Below, in pieces: positions 1-9,298 of a stretch of 48,800 nt of DNA. Position 1 is the first letter of the stretch. Each line of letters opens with the position of its first letter. Source of the DNA: Bacillota bacterium. GTDB lineage: Bacteria; Bacillota; Clostridia; Christensenellales; WQRI01. The notes beneath the pieces are model-generated. The model searched no databases. It was not told where the DNA came from and worked only from the letters and a program-made list of their open reading frames with translations. A program made the translations under genes and the position numbers. The DNA is taken from the NCBI GenBank assembly GCA_009786825.1, contig WQRI01000005.1, positions 1 to 48,800 of the forward strand, in the 5' to 3' direction.

Positions 1-18
1 CAAAGGGTTTTCCCCCGA

Positions 19-819
19 CTATAAACCACGTTTCAATCCTCTTCTAAACCTACCAAAAAACCCCCTATACCTATGCGTGCAGTCGTATAAATCGCGCGTG
101 CCGTTATGTAGGTTGCTTGCTAGCATATCAAATATTTGCCCCGTGAAAGATGTAGAATACACAGTCTCGCCTAGTGCGCTAAAAAGTGAGATATCATCGT
201 TATCCGGAATAACACCTATAATCTCTGTTTGCAATAGTTTGACAATATCTTGCACTTGCATCATCTCGCCCCTAACTATCATATCGCCACGCGCTTTGTT
301 TACTATTAAACTTATGCTGTTTAAGTCGTAATTTTTTAATAGGTTGATTGTTTTGTCTGCATCTCGTATTGCCGATATGTGCGGCGTGGTTATAACTATC
401 GCCTCTTCAGACGCCCCTACAGCCCTATGAAAGCCTAAGTCTATGCCGGCTGGGCAATCTAGTATTATGTAGTCGAACGCCAAATCTAGTTTGCTTACAA
501 TCTCTTTTATGTCGGCGCCACTTATGTCTGATTTGTCTATACCCCTTGCTGATGGCAAAACAAAAAGCGTTTCTATTTCGTCGTCTTGAATAAGGGCTTG
601 CCGCACCCTACACCTACCCTCTACAACATCTATAATATCGTACACTATTTTGTTTTCCATACCAAGCACCACGTCTAAATTATTCAGCCCAATATCTAAA
701 TCTATAAGTGCCACCTTTAAACCATACCTTGCTAATGACGCCCCTAAATTAGCAACAACAGTTGTTTTACCTACGCCACCCTTCCCGCTTGTTATCACAA
801 TTTTTCTTGCCATTTTCAC
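19..819 (-). CDS. minD: Septum site-determining protein MinD
   Basis: ORF with deviant Walker A SGKGGVGKTT and MinD-typical ALIDLDIGLNNLDVVLG; likely ATG start at 813 (GAGG upstream), ORF track uses GTG at 819. Confidence 0.96.
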   Translation of the reverse strand: MKMARKIVITSGKGGVGKTTVVANLGASLARYGLKVALIDLDIGLNNLDVVLGMENKIVYDIIDVVEGRCRVRQALIQDDEIETLFVLPSARGIDKSDISGADIKEIVSKLDLAFDYIILDCPAGIDLGFHRAVGASEEAIVITTPHISAIRDADKTINLLKNYDLNSISLIVNKARGDMIVRGEMMQVQDIVKLLQTEIIGVIPDNDDISLFSALGETVYSTSFTGQIFDMLASNLHNGTRDLYDCTHRYRGFFGRFRRGLKRGL

Positions 820-824
820 CTCAG

Positions 825-900
825 TTTTAAATGTTGAATTTTAAATGTTAAATTGTTTTACTCAATTTAAACACTTACTTTTGAACGTCTTACTATTAAA
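825..900. repeat. Heptad-arm element, degenerate (AATGTTA arm plus ACTTTTGAAC-type end only)
   Basis: ttttaaatgttgaattttaaatgttaaattg then acttacttttgaacgtcttac. Confidence 0.5.
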
Positions 901-1115
901 TTCTGTGTATTAAAGTTAATTACTGCACTTCAAAACAAAAAGCCCTAGCAAAAACTAGGACTTATATTATACATTCTTTTTATAACTTTTGAACCACCTT
1001 CTACAAAATAAGTCTTTAACCGCAATTCTTTTTAATGTCGCAATTCTTTTTTGTCGCACTTTAATATGCCGTGGTTTTATCCGCACCACGCTCGCACGCA
1101 AGCACCTTATAAATA

Positions 1116-1170
1116 TTGCCCGCGCTAGCGGTGTAACAATTATTCAATATTCATTGTTCATTATTCATTC
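1116..1170 (-). repeat. Heptad-arm element, GC-box half with ATTATTC arm
   Basis: tgcccgcgctagcggtgtaaca then ATTATTC AATATTC ATTGTTC ATTATTC. Confidence 0.8.
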
Positions 1171-1211
1171 GCGAAGCGCTAGCCGCGAAGCGTTAGTCGC
1201 TGAGCGCTACC
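1170..1211. repeat. Three tandem 14-bp (2 x 7) GC-rich repeats covering the 3' end of the MreB-like gene
   Basis: CGCGAAGCGCTAGC / CGCGAAGCGTTAGT / CGCTGAGCGCTACC. Confidence 0.8.
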
Positions 1212-2323
1212 GTTGCATCAAAATGCTCTTTACTATCCCACAGCCTACCAGCGCCTATAACCACCGCGTTAAGTGGGTCGTCTGCTAACTTAATGTTTAA
1301 GCCTAGGTGGTGCTTTATAAATATATCAAGCCCGTGAGTCTGAGACAAACCGCCCGCAAGATATATGCCCGTTTGCGCAAGCCACTCTTCCGTTTTTTTG
1401 TCTACAAACTTTAGCATCGTATCTATAACTGTACATATTTGCAAAAAGTAAGGCGTGATTGCTTCCCTTATAAGAAGCGAGTTTAAGCGCATCTCATCAG
1501 AGCGCGAAGTTAGTAAATTTCTGCCATTTATTATTAAACTAGACTGGTCGTTTTGCTGAAGCGTGCCTATTTCTTGGCGCGCAATGTCCGCGGTACGCGA
1601 ACTTATCTCAAAAAAATTATGCTCTGCAACATAGTTTGTAAGGCTTGCGTTTAGCAAACTACCCCCTATGTTTATAGTGCAACCAGTTAAAATCTCTTTC
1701 CTGCCCCTGTCGTACACATCTTTTAACACATTGCCTATAATAGCAAAGTCGGTTGCCCCGTGTCCCATAGATATAGCAAAGCACGGCACGTGAGAGTGCA
1801 ACAAGTTTAGATAATTAGCAAGCGCTAGAGAATGCGGTAAAAGGTGAACTTCATCTGCCCCCGCTTCTTTTAAAGAATGAAAATATGTAGCCTTATCTTT
1901 TTCTGAAGCCCCTGTCGGAACACAACAAATTACTGCAAATTTCGCACCAAGCGTACTACTCTGCGCTTTGCTTACGGCACTTTTGCTAGCCTTTTTAGCG
2001 CCCTTACTTGCCTTAGTGCCACTACCCTTAACACTATTACCCCCAACTGCGCCACTACCAATAACCTTTTCAAAAAAAGCCCTAACAAGCGCTGTAAGTT
2101 TGTCGCGACTTTTAATTTCTGCTTCTTTTATAGGCGAATAGATTTTTACATTTGCAATAGGAAATTGCATAAGCTCTTTGGCTTCGTCGCCAACTGCTTT
2201 TATCATCTCTCCATTTTTCGTCTCTTCAATAGCAATAAGGGTGGACTCTTTAAGCACGAGACCACGCCCTTTTTCATAAATCGTAGTAGTTGACGAACCT
2301 ATATCAATTGCAAAATAAATCAT
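1193..2323 (-). CDS. MreB-like actin-family ATPase, with a low-complexity Lys/Ser/Gly/Ala insertion
   Basis: IYFAIDIGSSTTTIYEKGRGLVLKES, GGSLLNASLTNYV, GIYLAGGLSQTHGLD match MreB/actin-fold motifs; start placed at MIYFAID because the upstream MYIEI is encoded by a repeat arm. Confidence 0.8.
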   Translation of the reverse strand: MIYFAIDIGSSTTTIYEKGRGLVLKESTLIAIEETKNGEMIKAVGDEAKELMQFPIANVKIYSPIKEAEIKSRDKLTALVRAFFEKVIGSGAVGGNSVKGSGTKASKGAKKASKSAVSKAQSSTLGAKFAVICCVPTGASEKDKATYFHSLKEAGADEVHLLPHSLALANYLNLLHSHVPCFAISMGHGATDFAIIGNVLKDVYDRGRKEILTGCTINIGGSLLNASLTNYVAEHNFFEISSRTADIARQEIGTLQQNDQSSLIINGRNLLTSRSDEMRLNSLLIREAITPYFLQICTVIDTMLKFVDKKTEEWLAQTGIYLAGGLSQTHGLDIFIKHHLGLNIKLADDPLNAVVIGAGRLWDSKEHFDATVALSD

Positions 2324-2328
2324 AATTT

Positions 2329-2512
2329 CAATGTACAAATTACAATGTACAATTTACAAATGTTAAACTCATAGTAACAAAACATTTGAACAGTTTGCTG
2401 TAGTGCCTTTTTAATATTTTTATTGTGTGCAAGTAGCAAATTAAAACTGTTCAAACGATTAAGCATTTAGCAAATAAAATATTTGTAATTTGTACATTGT
2501 AATTTGTAATTT
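2329..2512. repeat. Heptad-arm element, AATTTGT arms, two GTTCAA-type ends
   Basis: caatgtacaaattacaatgtacaatttacaaatg and atttgtaatttgtacattgtaatttgtaattt. Confidence 0.85.
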
Positions 2513-2513
2513 T

Positions 2514-4031
2514 TTAAAGTATGTCCAAATTTTTTCTATATACTTTTCTGAACTCTGGGTTGGCTCTGGTTGCTTCCCTAATTTCTAAACTTGCGTCTGC
2601 TTTTACTTCTGTTTTTAAAATAACGCTATCGCCCAAAACATCGCACACAAGCCCGGTAATCACACCTTGCATACCCCTATCTAAACCCTCTGCTATTCTT
2701 ATTAAAATGCCTAGGCGCTTAACCGCCTCGAAGTCTTCTGGCAATAATAAATCTTTAAACTTTGTAAGCCCCGCAACATCAACCTCACCCTTTCTGTGCG
2801 CACCCGCAATAAACGCCGCAAGCACAATCTCTCTATGGCTAAGCCCGTACAATTGAGAGGCTAGTATAGAATAAGTAGAATGGCGGTGGTGGTCGTAATA
2901 CTTTACATTAAGCCCTATATCGTGCAGATAGCCCGCAACGCGCAAAACCTTTGTGTATGTGCGCGGAAGTTTGTGCAAAACCCTAAGTTGCTTAAACAGC
3001 ATCATACAAAGCGCCGCCGTATGCTCTGCGTGTTCGAAATTAGAATTTGTAAATGCAAGTGATGTATTCACGCTGTACATCAAAATATCAGACATCGGCT
3101 TGTCTTGCGTGTTTCCGCTTGCGTGATATAAAAGCAAACCTTCCCTCTTTCCAGCCCCGCTTATAGTTAACGACTTTATATTTACATAGTCCATAATAGA
3201 CTTTAGTATAGACACAGCGCTAACAAACGTATCTGCACGACCAGCAGTTAAACCCTTAAGTTTTTGGCGCTTATCTATATCTAATACTTTCAATAAGTCG
3301 TATACATTTTTTATATCTTCTTCGCCCATTTGATAGTTGTGGTTCATCTCTAGTGGATATTTTCTTGCAAGCCTACTTATCTTAGATAAGTTTCTGAACG
3401 AACCCCCGACACCAACAATCTGTGTATCGTCTTCTATATCTTGCAACCAATCTACTTGCGTTAGTTGCTTTGCAAAAAATGTCTCTGCCTTTGTAGCATT
3501 AACTTCGCCCGACTTACCGCTTTCGTTAAACAGCATATTAACAGTTAGCGCACCAAACGGCAAAATAGCCGAATTTAAAATGGTTCGGCGATTATAATAA
3601 GTTAGCGAAGTGTAATTAGCCTCTATAGAAATAATGATGCCCTTTGGGATATCCAAACTATTAATAACACCCCTATATAAATAGTAGTGTTCTTCTTCTT
3701 CGTTTAAAATTTTAAACCTAAAACCTGTGGTTGCGTATGCTTCGTCTAAAAAAGATTTCTGATTTTTTACGCGCATAAAAATGCTGGAGGTATACGCCAA
3801 AGTTTTAGTTACTTGATAATAGTCGCAAAGTTTTCTGAAGTTTTTTAAAACCTTCATTGTTTCCGCTATGCGCTCTGGGCGGAACATTCCGTCTCTTGCT
3901 ATATCCTCGCAAAGTTTAATGCTGTCTGAGTAATCGTCTATAATGTTATAATAAGGTCCTTTATCGGACACTTGCGCTACAACCAATCTTGCCATAGCGC
4001 TTCCTAAATCTATTATCGCTACTTTTTCCAT
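2514..4031 (-). CDS. Ppx/GppA family exopolyphosphatase with C-terminal HD-type domain
   Basis: N-terminal VAIIDLGSAMARLVVAQV, GVGGSFRNL, and HD motif VAGYLHDIGLNVKYYDHHRHS. Confidence 0.88.
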   Translation of the reverse strand: MEKVAIIDLGSAMARLVVAQVSDKGPYYNIIDDYSDSIKLCEDIARDGMFRPERIAETMKVLKNFRKLCDYYQVTKTLAYTSSIFMRVKNQKSFLDEAYATTGFRFKILNEEEEHYYLYRGVINSLDIPKGIIISIEANYTSLTYYNRRTILNSAILPFGALTVNMLFNESGKSGEVNATKAETFFAKQLTQVDWLQDIEDDTQIVGVGGSFRNLSKISRLARKYPLEMNHNYQMGEEDIKNVYDLLKVLDIDKRQKLKGLTAGRADTFVSAVSILKSIMDYVNIKSLTISGAGKREGLLLYHASGNTQDKPMSDILMYSVNTSLAFTNSNFEHAEHTAALCMMLFKQLRVLHKLPRTYTKVLRVAGYLHDIGLNVKYYDHHRHSTYSILASQLYGLSHREIVLAAFIAGAHRKGEVDVAGLTKFKDLLLPEDFEAVKRLGILIRIAEGLDRGMQGVITGLVCDVLGDSVILKTEVKADASLEIREATRANPEFRKVYRKNLDIL

Positions 4032-4129
4032 AACTCTTAATTTTTTACCCTTTGTTTTTTTCTTTAACCTAACCTAATGTTTTTTGCATATGTTTTTTTG
4101 CCCATATGCTTTGTTTTGCTTACCTTGTA

Positions 4130-4366
4130 TTACTTCTTTTTTGCTTCTATAATTTTTACAACATCTGCAATGGTCTTAATCTCAGAAGCCTCTTCCGTTG
4201 GTATTTGAATGCCTAAGTTCTCTTCCATTGCCGTTAATAATTCTATTAAGTCTAAACTGTCTGCGCCTAAATCGTCTTGCAGATTAGCCTCCGGCACAAT
4301 TTTATCTTCTGAGATATTAAGTTCGCTTGCTAACAATTTTTTAACTTGTTCTAAAATGTTTGCCAT
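4130..4366 (-). CDS. acpP: Acyl carrier protein
   Basis: 78 aa with phosphopantetheine motif DDLGADSLDLIEL. Confidence 0.97.
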   Translation of the reverse strand: MANILEQVKKLLASELNISEDKIVPEANLQDDLGADSLDLIELLTAMEENLGIQIPTEEASEIKTIADVVKIIEAKKK

Positions 4367-4480
4367 AAATTTTCTCCCGTATTTTTAAATACATAATATA
4401 TTTTTAAATGTTCTTTATCTATACTAAAATTCTATTCTTACTTATTATAAACCATAAACGCAATTTTGTCAATACTAATT

Positions 4481-4637
4481 AATGTTAAATTTTAAATGTT
4501 AAATTTTAAATTGCTTCACCCGCTTAGCGCGAGAAAAAATTTATTTTCTTTAATGCACACAAAAACACATCGCAAACTGTTCAAAAGTTATTGCCTTAAT
4601 GAGTTAAACCATTTAAAATTTAACATTCAACATTAAA
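4481..4637 (+). repeat. Heptad-arm element, AATGTTA/AATTTTA arms
   Basis: aatgttaaattttaaatgttaaatttt.. core ..ccatttaaaatttaacattcaacatt. Confidence 0.88.
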
Positions 4638-4645
4638 AATTGCAT

Positions 4646-7423
4646 CTAGCCTCTAACTTCAGACAAGCCCTTTTCTTTCTCGCGCTCTTCTCTTATACTT
4701 GCTTGTGCTGCTGCTAGGCGCGCTATCGGAACTCTATAAGGCGAACACGATACATAGTCTAGCCCCAACTTATAGCAATACTCTATACTTACCGGGTCTC
4801 CGCCGTGTTCTCCGCAAATTCCTATTTTTAAGTCTGGCTTTGCGCGCTTGCCTTCTTTAACAGACATTTCCATTAAAAGCCCAACGCCCGACTTATCTAG
4901 TGAGGCGAACGGGTCGTTTGGATATATGTTATTATCTAGATAGTCTTGCAATATTTTTGCGCCATCGTCTCTTGATATTCCGTAAGTTAACTGCGTTAAG
5001 TCGTTAGTGCCAAAACTGAAAAAATCTGCTTCTAGCGCTATATCAAAAGAATGTAGCGCCGCCCTTGGTATTTCTATCATCGTGCCTACTGTATAGTCTA
5101 CTTCTATGCTGGTCTCATCTAAAACTTTTTGCGCTTCCGCAAGCACAATGTTTTTTACAAAGCGCATTTCTTTAACATCGTTAATAAGCGGAATCATAAT
5201 CTCTGCATTTGCCTTAAGCCCGTTTTGCTTTAAGTATACAAGCGCCTCTATAATTGCGCGCGTTTGCATTGCGGCAATCTCTGGGTAAGATACTGCCAAA
5301 CGACAACCCCTATGACCCATCATTGGATTAATCTCGTGAAGGCTAGCCGCCCTTAACTTTAGTTGCTTCCAATCTACTTTGTCGCGCCCCCTTGCGTTTA
5401 ACTGCTTTGCTAGAAGTTTAAACTCGGCGTCTGTTTTTGGTAAAAACTCGTGAAGCGGTGGGTCTAAAAGCCTTATGGTTACAGGGCGTACACCCATCGC
5501 TTTAAATATTCCGATATAGTCTGCGCGCTGATAACCGATAAGGTCACGACACGCAATAAGTCTCTCTTTTTCCGTTTCGGCAAGTATAAGTCTTTGCATT
5601 TTTGGTATGCGCTCTTTATCAAAAAACATATGCTCAGACCTTACAAGCCCTATGCCCTCTGCGCCAAACTCTATCGCCTTTTTAGCGTCTTCTGGCGTGT
5701 CTGCATTTGTTCTGACTTGCATTTTTCTGAAGTTATCTGCCCACTCCATAAAGGTTGCAAAATGCCCGCTAATTTTAGGCTTAACAGTTGCAATAGCCCC
5801 CTCGTAAACTTTGCCCGTAGAGCCATCTAGCGAGATTACCGCGCCCTCTTTATACACCTTGCCACCAAGCGTAAACCTTTTGCCCTTTTCATCTATTTGA
5901 AGTGCCTCTAACCCGCACACACAGCACGTACCCATACCGCGCGCAACTACCGCCGCGTGAGAGGTCATACCACCCTTTGCTGTTAGTATACCCTCCGACA
6001 CGTGCATACCGCCTATATCATCTGGCGAGGTCTCGTTTCTTACCAGTATAACCTTCTCACCCTTTGCCGCCGCACGCTCTGCATCTTTAGATGTAAAGTA
6101 AATTTTACCACTAGCAGCCCCGGGCGACGCCGCCAACCCCTTTGCAATATGCTGGGCTTTTGCAAGCGCCTTTGTATCAAAAACTGGGTGAAGCAAAGCG
6201 TCTAACTGCTTTGGGTCTACCATTAAAACTGCTTCTTGCTTTGTTATTAAAACTTCGTCTACTAAATCTATCGCTATTTTTAGGGCAGCCGTTGCCGTAC
6301 GCTTTCCGCTTCGCGTTTGCAAAAAATAAAGTTTGCCTTGCTCTATAGTAAACTCCATATCTTGCATATCTTTATAGTGGCGCTCTAAAAGGTCTGAGAG
6401 TGTTAAAAACTCTTTATATACTTCTGGCAGTTCTGCCTCTAATTCAGAAAATGGCTTTGGCGTTTTTAAGCCCGCAACAATATCCTCGCCTTGCGCATTC
6501 ATTATGTACTCGCCGTAAATTTCTTTGTCGCCGGTAGATGGGTTTCTAGAAAACACAACGCCCGTGCCAGACTTATCGCAAAAGTTTCCATACACCATAC
6601 TCTGCACGTTTACAGCCGTACCCCAGTCGTGCGGGATATCGTACATACGCCTGTAAGTGTAAGCGCGCTCGTTCTCCCACGAATCAAACACAGCCTCTAC
6701 CGCGTTAAAAAGTTGTTCTTTTACACACGTCGGAAAGTCGCGCTCGCGCTCGTACTTGTAAGACTCTTTAAACATATTAGCAATTTTTTTATAATGCTCT
6801 GCCGTTAGGTCGGCATCATCTGCTATATTATTTCTTGCTTTAAAATTATCAAACGCGCTCTCAAAAATGTGCTTATCTATACCCTCAACAATGCTTCCAT
6901 ACATCATTATAAAGCGGCGATAACTATCATACGCAAAGCGCGCGTTGTTAGTAACCGCGGCTAAAACTTCTACCACTTCGTCGTTTAAGCCTAAGTTTAA
7001 AATGGTGTCCATCATACCCGGCATACTAGCCCTAGAGCCAGAGCGCACAGATACCAAAAGCGGCACAGCCCCTTTATCACTATTACTTAGCCCAAATTGC
7101 TTGCCCGTTAGTTTTTCTAAATTTACAATTGCGCTGTCTATTTGCTGTTTAATCTCACTAGACAGCACCTTGCCGCTCGTGTTATAGTTAGTGCAGCCTT
7201 CCGTGCTAACAATAAACCCTTGCGGGATAGGAAGCCCCAAGCGCGTCATCTCGCATAGGTTTGCGCCCTTACCACCCAAAAGGTTAATCATAGAGCCATC
7301 GCCCTCGTTAAACATATAAACATACTTGTGCGCCCGAGCATCTACCGCTGTGGCACTTGCCGACTTTTCTGCCTTTGCCGCATTACTCGACACTTTACTA
7401 TCTGCTTTTAATTTCTTAGCCAT
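4646..7423 (-). CDS. ppdK: Pyruvate, phosphate dikinase
   Basis: 925 aa; LLGGKGANLCEMTRLGLPIPQGFIVST, GGMTSHAAVVARGMGTCCVCG, GICGEHGGDP. Confidence 0.98.
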   Translation of the reverse strand: MAKKLKADSKVSSNAAKAEKSASATAVDARAHKYVYMFNEGDGSMINLLGGKGANLCEMTRLGLPIPQGFIVSTEGCTNYNTSGKVLSSEIKQQIDSAIVNLEKLTGKQFGLSNSDKGAVPLLVSVRSGSRASMPGMMDTILNLGLNDEVVEVLAAVTNNARFAYDSYRRFIMMYGSIVEGIDKHIFESAFDNFKARNNIADDADLTAEHYKKIANMFKESYKYERERDFPTCVKEQLFNAVEAVFDSWENERAYTYRRMYDIPHDWGTAVNVQSMVYGNFCDKSGTGVVFSRNPSTGDKEIYGEYIMNAQGEDIVAGLKTPKPFSELEAELPEVYKEFLTLSDLLERHYKDMQDMEFTIEQGKLYFLQTRSGKRTATAALKIAIDLVDEVLITKQEAVLMVDPKQLDALLHPVFDTKALAKAQHIAKGLAASPGAASGKIYFTSKDAERAAAKGEKVILVRNETSPDDIGGMHVSEGILTAKGGMTSHAAVVARGMGTCCVCGLEALQIDEKGKRFTLGGKVYKEGAVISLDGSTGKVYEGAIATVKPKISGHFATFMEWADNFRKMQVRTNADTPEDAKKAIEFGAEGIGLVRSEHMFFDKERIPKMQRLILAETEKERLIACRDLIGYQRADYIGIFKAMGVRPVTIRLLDPPLHEFLPKTDAEFKLLAKQLNARGRDKVDWKQLKLRAASLHEINPMMGHRGCRLAVSYPEIAAMQTRAIIEALVYLKQNGLKANAEIMIPLINDVKEMRFVKNIVLAEAQKVLDETSIEVDYTVGTMIEIPRAALHSFDIALEADFFSFGTNDLTQLTYGISRDDGAKILQDYLDNNIYPNDPFASLDKSGVGLLMEMSVKEGKRAKPDLKIGICGEHGGDPVSIEYCYKLGLDYVSCSPYRVPIARLAAAQASIREEREKEKGLSEVRG

Positions 7424-7767
7424 ATAAATTGCCCACTCCTTTATTTGCTTTGAAAAACCACCTTATAACCTAAATATAAGTTTGCTTGCATATGTTTGCA
7501 TATGTTCAACGAACTACCGCAAACAATTTACAACCTTATACTAAGTTTTGCAAGATGTTTACTATAAAAGCCTATTTTTGTATATTTAGATATTATACCA
7601 CAAAACAAAAAAAAGAGCAAACAAAAACAGCACATTGCTCAAACTACTTCTCACTCTTTCGCTCTAAACCTTGCCTTATGCTTGCTCTGCACAAGGCACG
7701 CTACCTGCGTTTGCTCTGCATATGCTTAATACCATACACGCTACCTGCATATACTTTTGCACTCGCT

Positions 7768-8196
7768 CTACATCTGGTCGTCGTAAGAGTTGTAATTTCT
7801 ATTTGTGCTGTTATACTTTTGGTGCTTCAATGCGGGCGTTACTTTAGTTTTAGACTTTAATGCATTTTTTGTTGCTAGTGCTAATCTGTGCTTAAGGCAA
7901 TGCTGGCTACTAACGTCCGTTACATCTATAGCCCTAACACACTTAGTTAACCACGGCATCGCCTTGGCTAGTTTGTCAATTATATCTGAAACTTCGCTAT
8001 CATCTAACTTGTAGTTAGATGTGTACACAGAGCCTTGCCTATGCGCCCACCTTTCTTTAATAAAAAATCTTTTTAAATCGTAATAAGCATTTTTATAGTG
8101 GTCTGGGTTTAGAGTTATAGCAGGTTTTGGATAATACTCTTTTAACCACTCTTGCTTTAAATCGAACGCTATTTGCTTACGCGATTTATCTGTCAT
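7768..8196 (-). CDS. Hypothetical protein, third gene of a tight three-gene cluster
   Basis: 142 aa ORF starting 3 nt after the stop of the upstream gene. Confidence 0.6.
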   Translation of the reverse strand: MTDKSRKQIAFDLKQEWLKEYYPKPAITLNPDHYKNAYYDLKRFFIKERWAHRQGSVYTSNYKLDDSEVSDIIDKLAKAMPWLTKCVRAIDVTDVSSQHCLKHRLALATKNALKSKTKVTPALKHQKYNSTNRNYNSYDDQM

Positions 8197-8198
8197 TT

Positions 8199-8516
8199 TT
8201 ATTTTAATGGGTATATCCCCCTTTTGTACTTATCTTTTACCTGCTTTAAAATATCCCCATATGTGTTTTCTGTTTCTAATGTCCAATGAGTTGCCGTTTT
8301 TATAAACCACTCCTCGTTTTTAAATGTGCTTAATAAAGTCAACATTCCAGAATAGTCATCTTTTTTACCTGTGCCAAATACTACTAGCATATTGCCTTCT
8401 ATTTTGCACTTTAGATTTACTTCGCGCGCTTGCTCTGCTATACAATCAAACACACTTTGCATTGTAAAACCATAGCGGTCTACTGCACCCTTATCAAACT
8501 TAAATTCCATTCTCAT
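8199..8516 (-). CDS. Hypothetical protein, tandem paralog of 8513..8827
   Basis: Shares MRMEFKFDKGAVDRYGFTMQSVF and EGNMLVVFGTGKKDD with its neighbour; overlaps it by 4 nt (ATGA). Confidence 0.75.
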   Translation of the reverse strand: MRMEFKFDKGAVDRYGFTMQSVFDCIAEQAREVNLKCKIEGNMLVVFGTGKKDDYSGMLTLLSTFKNEEWFIKTATHWTLETENTYGDILKQVKDKYKRGIYPLK

Positions 8517-8827
8517 AGCGGTAATTCCCCCTGTCTGTATTTCTCTCTCACTTGTTTTAAAACATCTTCAAATGTGGTTTCCGTTTCAAATGTCCAATGA
8601 GTTGCTGTTTTTAAAAACCACTCTGAATGACTTAAATCGTGCATCAAACCTAGCATTCCAGATAAGTCATCTTTTTTACCCGTGCCAAATACTACTAGCA
8701 TATTGCCTTCTATTTTGAACTTTAGGTTTACTTCTCGTGCTTGCTCTGCTATGCACTCAAACACACTTTGCATTGTAAAACCATAGCGGTCTACTGCACC
8801 CTTATCAAACTTAAATTCCATTCTCAT
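8513..8827 (-). CDS. Hypothetical protein, tandem paralog of 8199..8516
   Basis: Near-identical N-terminus and central block to 8199..8516. Confidence 0.75.
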   Translation of the reverse strand: MRMEFKFDKGAVDRYGFTMQSVFECIAEQAREVNLKFKIEGNMLVVFGTGKKDDLSGMLGLMHDLSHSEWFLKTATHWTFETETTFEDVLKQVREKYRQGELPL

Positions 8828-8900
8828 AATAATAATTTTCTCCTTATTTAATTTCTGTTTTAATTGCGCCCGCTAGGCGAAGCACTTATTAGGGCAAAAG

Positions 8901-8989
8901 TTGAGTGGCTTGGATATGTTTAGATTTTTGAACCTTTGTTTGCGTAGCAAACAACCGAGAAAAAATCTAACATATCCAAAAAGGCTCAA
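8901..8989. repeat. Long imperfect stem-loop (about 29-bp arms) with an inner GTTTGCGTAGCAAAC hairpin
   Basis: ttgagtggcttggatatgtttagattttt (8901-8929) against aaaaaatctaacatatccaaaaaggctcaa (8960-8989). Confidence 0.75.
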
Positions 8990-9211
8990 TTAATTTCTCT
9001 TTTATTATAGCACAAAACTTTTTTGTACGTAAAGCCATTCTCATACAAATTGCTTATTTCTAATACAAACTTATTGCTCTATCTCTAAAACAAATTTGCT
9101 ATGCCTTGCCAATTATAAAAAAGGCGGCTTCGCCGCTTCCCTCGCTTGAGGCTCGGCTTTTTTGGACGAGGCTTTTCACTCTCTTTCAAAAAGCGATATT
9201 TCCTAGGTCAT

Positions 9212-9256
9212 AAAAAAAATCAGCGCATTGCACTTTTGAGCAATACGCTGATTTTA
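9212..9256 (-). terminator. Rho-independent terminator of the rnf operon
   Basis: Minus strand: aaatcagcgtattgc - loop - gcaatgcgctgattttttt. Confidence 0.88.
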
Positions 9257-9298
9257 TACCTAATTTGTTTTTAAGTTGTCCACAGAAGTTTTAAAAGT

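Noticed and set aside
9115-9170. GC-rich multi-hairpin (ggcggcttcgccgcttccctcgcttgaggctcggcttttttgg)
   Set aside because: Plausible decayed repeat or terminator, but no clear outer stem and only one copy seen
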